From the NCBI GenBank assembly GCA_963576785.1, contig OY756144.1, positions 62,001-126,000 of the forward strand: a stretch of 64,000 bases of DNA. The letters run 5' to 3'. Every line of letters starts with the position of its first letter. Within the stretch, counting starts at the first letter, position 1. The translations under genes were made by a program, and so were the position numbers. This DNA comes from Chlorophyllum brunneum (taxonomy: Eukaryota; Basidiomycota; Agaricomycetes; Agaricales; Agaricaceae). The notes beneath the pieces were generated by a model that saw only the letters and a list, made by a program, of their open reading frames with translations, ran no database searches and was not told the DNA's origin. Shown here piece after piece: positions 57,590 to 64,000 of the stretch.

Positions 57590-58620
57590 AGTCTATAGAC
57601 GAAAGAACACTTCAACTAGACGGTCAAAACAGGTAATGCCACCGAAGCTCAAAGAATTGTCCGAAAGAGTGAATGATTCGTATTGCGGTAGGAAGAATGT
57701 CTTCGGTAATCTCAGAATGAATATGAGTATACAAGAGATCAAGCCCGGCCATCGGGTTCTCTCCGTCTGCTGGATGGAATGTGCGTCCACGATGAATGAC
57801 GGCTTGAAATCAAACTTCAGGATTGTGGTGCTTGGAATCATTAACGTATTGACATTGTATTGTTCTGGACTGCCCAAGTCACCCACAACACAGGAAATGA
57901 GGGTCTCAAAACACATGGGGTCGGCGATAACGTGATGATGCTAACCTAAGAGTCCTCTCTTTACATTTGTCAAGGTCATCAATGATAATAATTTGAAGGA
58001 ACGACGGAGAGACAGGTAAAGAGGATAGATAAAATAGTGGCTCCATGATGCAAGCTGCGCACGGGGTCCTTTGTGGATGATATCAGGACCTGCCCTGAGC
58101 TGCCCTGCCACGAGATTCTGGTACTCCGGGATACCGAACAACTGGTTGGTGGGTAACGGTGATCTAGAGCCTTTGATAGTCGCCCCAGTCACCGAATGCA
58201 GGAAAAAATAGTGCAGCGCCAAGACATTTGCAAATTGACAGCGCACTCGGTAATGGCCTTCACAACAGCGAATTTGCCGACACCAGTGACACCATGAAGC
58301 CATAAAAAAACCAGCGACGTTCGTCCATCAGCGACTCTGGGAGCGTTGCTGTCAAACACTGTCGGGTTTCGGGGTGACGTCCGAGTGACATACCGCGCTC
58401 AGCCGAGTCCTTACCAGCGCCTGGTGCCATTTCCTTGGCAAGCAGGTGGAGAACCGTGCAGCAGTCAGTTCACGTCAGTTCGTAACGCGGGTGGGACGAG
58501 ATGGATACCCGTTTCGTCGGACATAGCACTCTGGACAATGGTAGGTCGGTCCATCATAGTGGAATCCTTGCAACTGCTATCTCCTTGTAAGAATCTGGCC
58601 TTGGGTTTCTAAATTCTCCG
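57590..58620 (-). pseudogene. NACHT NTPase remnant
   Basis: A minus-strand remnant. The motif exon remnant lies near 58510-58600 (STMMDRPT). The main exon starts near 58430 (AKEMAPGAGKDSAER), with a changed P-loop HGVTGVGKF in which the Walker A Ser/Thr is replaced by Phe, and a Walker B remnant IIIIDDLDKCK near 57975. A deletion then jumps to the helical region (57590-57920). Frameshifts throughout. It lies head-to-tail behind the NACHT gene at 55309-57412, about 180 bp from that gene's start. Confidence 0.75.
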
Positions 58621-59013
58621 TGCTGTCTTGGGGATGATCCAGCATGTCAGCGGTATAGATTAAGTGTGAATGTAGCTTGTCCTGGGTGGTTTCTTGAGAA
58701 GGAAGCATGGGTTCAGGTTTCCTGGGATAAACCATATGGATTTGGGAGGCGAACAATTAGTTTAGGGTGGTAGGCGGGGAAGAAGAGGAAGAGGAAGGCA
58801 GATGTAATACATGTTGCATTGAATACTCCGTGGGAATATAGCCGTTGTCGTAACACACGTTTCTCGGTACCAGGAAATCTCCAATCGACCCCATAGAGAA
58901 ATCATGTAGGAAATGCACATAGGGCATACTCGATTCTCGTAAACGCCACTTCGAAACACATACACCAACTATCGTTTTCTGTGGGAAGTCCAGAAGGCAA
59001 GAGGACGATTCGA
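58621..59013. other. spacer
   Basis: No gene seen. It lies between the NACHT remnant and the 3' end of the GH127-like gene; an A/G-rich run (gaagaagaggaagaggaagg) is at about 58779. Confidence 0.45.
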
Positions 59014-62000
59014 CTACGCTTTCATAACAGGTATTTCACCCAGTCTTAGCTTCGCCGCAGCGAACGGGACAAGTTTCACTTCATCAACGCTCCCTCCAGA
59101 AATACAAGACACTGGGCTCTGAGGAGGTGCCGCAGCCGTACCCTTCACCAAACCCCACTCAATCTCACAAGCCTTTGCTGTCATCGTAATGGGCTGATTG
59201 CCAGGTGCCCAGACGTGGAACGGTAGTTTACCCGAATTCGCAGCGAGGAGTGAAGGAGTCGAATCTTGAACGGTTAGAGTCGAAGGATCCATTGCGAGTT
59301 GCCAAGTTACGGTTGGAAGGAGTGTATTGTCTTGAGTGTGATTGTCGGTCTAGTCGTTTGGGTAAATGTCAAGGTCTGGGCTATGTGACAGCACGAAGAC
59401 GTACTGGAGTGAGGTACTGTGGGGGTGCGTCAGGGAACAACCGTTTGACATCTCCAAGGGCTTGCGCACTCCTGCAACGAATTATGAGAATGCCAATCGC
59501 TCCATGAAATGCGTGTATACATGCCTCAACCCTGGCGCCGTAGTCTTGTTGAACGTAAGTTCAACTGCAAAGTTCAGGGGTCCCCTCGTGACTGCGACTG
59601 CGCCATTTGTCCGCGTTTCTACCTCAAGGGGCATATTCAGATTGAGCGCAATGTGGTTCGTTCCAGCTTGAAGCTATAGGACGTTTTAAATATTTCTGTG
59701 CATTCTGGGAGCGTCAATAGCCTACTAACCTGGACAGTTTGCAACGAATCCGCTGGAGGATTTAAGGTAGCAGCCTTGGCCCCATTGACCGAGATCGTGC
59801 TTCGAGCGTCTCCCTTTGCCCATTCAGGTACCCGAATCTTGAACGGGAAGTTTTTGGTCGAGGTAACAGTGTAGTTGAGCACCGATCCGAAAGGATACAA
59901 TGTATCAACCGTCACTGAGGTTAACCTTTGAGCGATATTTCAATTTTAGTTATAAGAGTCTACCTTTGACTCGATTAGTCCCGACTGATCCGGAGAACGT
60001 TGAGGGTCCAAGGAAAGCGTGAATGACCGACTGGTCGGATTTGTCCACGAAGAACGAGTTCGCCCAGAATTTGGGATATGCTTGAGGATGGTTGACAGTG
60101 CAACACGGGTAGTTCCTAATCTGATCTTGAATTTTTGTGATTAATCAAAACCAGGAAATGACGTACGGCTCAAATCCAAACACGTTCGAGTTGGGGCCGT
60201 TGTTCACCCAAGGAGGTGGATCCATCACTTGTGCCCAAATTTGGTTGACTGGTAACGTGTGGAATTCAGCAGTCTGTAGTTTCGAGACGGCAACGAGGTA
60301 CCTTGTTGGTCATACTGGTGAGCTATTTACTACGGTTAGTCCATAGGAGACAGTACATGAAGCAATAACGTACACCACCAGTCGGGCATGAGAGCAGCAG
60401 GTAATGCGTTATACGCTAAGGGCGACAAATTAGAAATGACCACAACCGCATCCAATGGTTGGGACAAACCGAGCTTCTCCGCACGGTCAGCGAGTGAGTT
60501 GTTTCCGAAGATCTGGTATATCGTGGCAAGGGAGAAGATTTGCTCTCTATCATTTGAAAGGATGAGCATGTATCATGACGAGTGACCCATTACATGGCTC
60601 ACACAACGGCGCACAGTTCTGTACCCCTGGAAGGATCAAGTCCAGCGATGTGCTCATCGGCGGAAAAGGTACCTAGAACGAGCAATATCAGCGATCGGAA
60701 CGGAGTAAGTTACGCAAGGAAGTATACCAGATGCACGACCATGATACTTGTATATCATATCAATCCTATCAAAGGTGTTTTGCAAGTCGGTCGGGTCACC
60801 AGTGAAACGCCAAGCAAGTGCCTCAGATTTGAGCGCTTAACATACTTCTTAAACGTAACACCATCCAGAAGCCATCAGCATAACGTACCTTCAGCAGTAT
60901 TGACTCCATGACTGAAATTTGAAGCTCGATAAGTGAGTGATATTATGAGATCCGGCCACGCACGTTTGCATATTGAGTTTTGTCACTGCTGTTTTGGGGA
61001 ATATAGCATCCGTAAACCAATCGTTCTTCCAGGAAAAACCTGTATCGCGAACCAGTTGCATCGTTTCGAGAAGGGTCGCTTCTTTGCCTGAGGGGAACAA
61101 ATCAGCGGCCCATCTACACCTTTTGAATGACATGTTACTACCTCTGGGGTCGCGGTCATATACCCATTGCAGGGCGTATATGAGCTGAGAGAGAGAGATG
61201 AGCTCGACATGACAGGGATAGAGAAGCGACACGCACTTCCTCCCATCTTACAAACTGGTAATCGAATTGGAAACCCATGCTGGGCACTCCTTGCTGACCC
61301 GTCGTCCATATAGTATGCACCAAATCAACAAATCGGTGCATAGAGTCCAGAATCCTGGTGGTCTGAGTCGGATCAGCTTCAGCGTATTGCTAGGTGGTCA
61401 GTCAGGACAAACATACGCTACAGGACCGAGTATCCACGCACGATTAGTCCAAGGAGGAGAAGATAACGGGGCCACACTAGTCTTGGAATGGTTGCGTTCG
61501 GAACAAATGGTTCAGGTCCGAGCCAGCCATCCGAGCCTTGATGATCCAAAGTCCAATCCAAGAATGGGCGGACTTGACCCAGGAGACGTTGATCATCCAA
61601 TTGGAAAGCGAGAGAGACCATGCCATTGCTACAGTCACCTCATTCTTGAGCTTGACCAGGGGGAGGCGGAAGTGGTACATACAACCAGTAAGGGGCTGCC
61701 TCATGCATATCACTATATTCGATGGAGCCGCCTTCAACCCAAATAGAGCCGTTCACACTAAACAGATCATCAGGTAATCGAGCCAAACGGGTACGGCATT
61801 TGACCGACTAGCTGTCAAAGTCACGAAGATGGCCTGCTAGGCCATCAGCCTGGATCTGTGCTTGGTCAAGCGCCCATCCGGCAGGTTTTACAGTGCCGGT
61901 TGGAACACGGTCAAATCGCGGAGGAAGGACTGAAAGTAAGTTTAGACTACACGATCCATGTCCAGGGGGGGAGGACTTACGCTTCGAAAGGCCTGCGGCT

Positions 62001-62047
62001 GCAGCTCCAGAAAACAGAGCGAGTTCACAAAGACTGCGCAGAAACAT
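59014..62047 (-). CDS. secreted GH127-like beta-L-arabinofuranosidase family glycosidase
   Basis: A minus-strand gene of about 10-12 exons. It starts MFLRSLCELALFSGAAAAG at 62047, a typical signal peptide, followed by VPTGTVKPAGWALDQAQIQA, the usual family opening. Catalytic-barrel segments follow (FLDWTLDHQGSDGWLG, GFQFDYQFVRWEE). Both metal-binding signatures are present: TELC near 60620 (Glu and Cys) and YPCCTVNH near 60103 (the Cys pair). In characterised GH127 enzymes these four side chains bind zinc and one Cys is the nucleophile. C-terminal beta domains include FKIRVPEWAKGD and NHIALNMPLEVETR, ending GEIPVMKA at 59014. It probably removes terminal arabinofuranose or a related sugar from plant cell-wall material outside the cell. 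No stops were met in the exons I could place; several splice sites are approximate. Confidence 0.78.
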
Positions 62048-63922
62048 GGATTCCCTGGAAGAAGGCTCTCCTGTGTAAAAGTAAGAAGAATATCCATCAC
62101 TTATAAAGAATGGGAGTAGTCCGCTCCAGAGAAGTTGAAATTCCGGACCGTCACAAGTAGCAGACTTTGTGAAGTGAGAGTCAGGTGATGAATTATTCTG
62201 GGATATAGACTCCAGACATGGTCAACTTGTCCCACAACTACCACTGGCGGTGCGAATTCCCGGCGATGGCGGGCCAGCTGATAGTCTTCTCTGATAGGAA
62301 CAGTTTGCGCAAGTCATCATGCATCATCCCGGGTGCCATGAAGGGGAGAGTCGTGAAGCAAGGTGGAACATAGTATTCGCGAGAATTGTTTGTCTGTACT
62401 TGTCCTCCATCTATCCTTGTGGGTTTTTCTCCGATCAGCCCCGTATGTACCATATTGTGGCACTGGTTCCTCCCACTTATTATGCTCTTATGTTGCTATT
62501 CAGGGCACTCCGGTCCTATCTATCCTTATTATTGTTTTATATGCACATATGTCGGGTAGGACCAATCTCGGTAATTCACAAATACTATTTTTATCACACA
62601 CACACAATGCAGGATTACCACGGATAGAGCAGGACGCGGGTAAGTCCGTACGCGTCCACGCAACCATCCCTTGCTCAAAGCTCAGGGATTTTATGGGTAA
62701 AGGTGCAAATTCACGTACGCGCTCGCGGGTACAAAAGCCCCTGCGGTTGGGCACAAAGCAAGGCCACAAGAAAATCCGTAAAAAAAAAAAAAAACACCAA
62801 GGTCTAGTTTACATCGGTCTTGCTCCAGCATCGTCAGGCCCCTCTACGTCAACCTCAGCATCGCAATACTCGGGATATCATCATACACATGCTCCATTCC
62901 CCGAGGCACGTCATGTCGAAGCGCGCGGTTTGACTGAGCATCAAACCGACTGCGGTCATGAGAAAAGGTGAGCCCGCCTCGCCCCTACGTCCAACTTTTT
63001 TGATAGATGTAACCAAGAAATGGTTGATGGTACCGGGTACACGCGTCTCCAATCTTATGGACCAACAGATGGCCAGTGGTTCCAGACCATCCGGGACAGA
63101 CAAGGGTAAAGATGGGTACGCTCACCCCAACGTAGAATGAAACCGTGACAGATCGGTCGGCTCTCTGGATACCGGCCAGACTCATCTACTGTCTACTGGC
63201 TCGTCCTCAGGGTAGTCAGATATTTCGACTTGCGATCTGTAAAGGACTGGTACTAGCTGGGATTTGCATGGTTGGCTTCGGTACGGAAACAACCGGAAAC
63301 GCCGTTTGCCATCGAATACACAAATATACCTGCGAAGAACTGGTTGCTGCTGCGTCCCAGGAAGCAACGCGGCCGTTACAAGAAGCTACAAGAAGTCTCT
63401 CGTTGAATTCTCACAACTGCCTAGGCCTGCTGGTTGCATGCTTCGTTTGGCTGGGCTGATTGGAGCAGCGCGGCCGATGACGAGAATGCCATACCGAAAA
63501 GGTAATGCGTTTTTGTGGTTGTGACGGAAGATTGCTCAAAAACTCATAGCAATGCGAAAAGGCCCATCAAACTGCAGTGCTACCGGTTGGGTGTGCATAC
63601 TAGAACCAATGGGCTAGGCCCGGGTCCATGGACCGGAGAAAGAAGTTTTACACCCGTCCCCAAAGGACATCGGGGAGGATAGGCTGCCACCAGAGCGCCA
63701 TATCCTTCACCCTGAGCAAAGATGAAGTCTGTGTTATTTATGAATCGACTTAAACCAGATCATGCTTCACATGCTTGGCACTTCGCGGATGGGCGGAATC
63801 GGGGCCTGGCCGAACTGCTGATAGATCCATGATCGGGAGAGGTGACACCCACTACGGTATATATGGAAGGGAATTTTACGGTGGAGTCTTTCCCTCACCT
63901 CAACAACACACACTTCCTCATC
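62048..63922. other. long spacer, no gene recognised
   Basis: Open frames at 62319-62971 and 62958-63524 overlap in several frames and show no family features. There is a CA microsatellite near 62597-62607 and an A run at 62781-62794. I see no tRNA, LTR or terminal repeats. The right end is the promoter of the last gene. Confidence 0.4.
63857..63866 (+). promoter_or_regulatory. TATA-like element
   Basis: gtatatatgg lies about 60 bp upstream of the ATG at 63923, at a plausible distance for a core promoter with a short leader. Confidence 0.4.
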
Positions 63923-64000
63923 ATGTCTGCTCTCAAAGGATGGCACCCTGGAGAAATTCGCGCCCAGAAGCTGCTCGGTTGCGATGACCAAGTTGCAACA
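63923..64000 (+). CDS. start of a probable pyridoxamine-5'-phosphate-oxidase-like protein (partial)
   Basis: Only the first 26 codons lie in the window. They start MSALKGWHPGEIRAQKLLG from an ATG preceded by a TATA-like box and a CA-rich leader. The opening W-H-P-G-E followed by a short helix with Gln and Leu-Gly recalls FMN-binding PNPOx-like proteins whose N-terminus reads [FW]HPGE-x-x-x-Q. The call rests on this short motif alone. Confidence 0.4.
   Translation, partial: MSALKGWHPGEIRAQKLLGCDDQVAT

Noticed and set aside
62363..62971. 202-codon open frame before the last gene
   Set aside because: Contains a CA microsatellite and an A run translated as poly-Lys, with no domain; not supportable as a gene.
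1..64000. CRISPR array, operon or prokaryotic island
   Set aside because: No regularly spaced direct repeats; the introns, LINE and Copia elements show a eukaryotic genome throughout.

Overview
The window looks like the genome of a filamentous basidiomycete, probably an agaricomycete. Genes are split by short GT-AG introns of about 50-90 bp. It holds a Tad-like LINE and a Copia element with fungal-type features, an expanded family of NACHT (STAND) P-loop NTPases, and a PsiD-like decarboxylase. All calls come from reading the sequence; no database search was run.

Layout. 0.3-29.3 kb: five NACHT loci on the + strand (two pseudogenes, three that look intact), interrupted at 18.6-23.4 kb by a small orphan gene, a URC1-type GTP cyclohydrolase II-like gene and a voltage-gated K+ channel. 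The first NACHT locus is decayed and split by a 6.8-kb minus-strand LINE with a 15-bp target-site duplication. 30.5-32.3 kb: an APC2 gene fragment and a tail-anchored RING-finger gene. 33.6-40.9 kb: a complete but decayed Copia LTR retrotransposon (571-bp LTRs, 5-bp duplication) sitting inside the 3' part of a minus-strand NACHT pseudogene. 43.7-58.6 kb: three more NACHT loci on the - strand (two intact-looking, one remnant). Between them lie a PsiD-like decarboxylase, a decayed duplicate of an APC2-GNAT block, the working APC2 gene and a GNAT acetyltransferase. 59-62 kb: a secreted GH127-like glycosidase. 63.9 kb to the end: the start of a probable pyridoxamine-5'-phosphate-oxidase-like gene.

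The main system is the NLR-like cluster: nine NACHT loci in 58 kb, those on the left reading + and those on the right reading -. The intact members share a gene plan: N-terminal exon(s) carrying a short beta-prone motif (F-x-x-A-x-N-[FV]-x-[IVL]-x-[ND]), one large NACHT exon, and small 3' exons. They carry no WD40, ankyrin or TPR repeats. One member (11842-15091) has six consecutive phase 1-1 exons, each encoding one version of the motif; the others read so far have one. The cluster also shows gene conversion, transposon disruption, point decay rich in transitions, lost splice donors and a possible alternative membrane-anchored C-terminus. These are signs of rapid birth-and-death evolution, as expected of self/non-self recognition genes.
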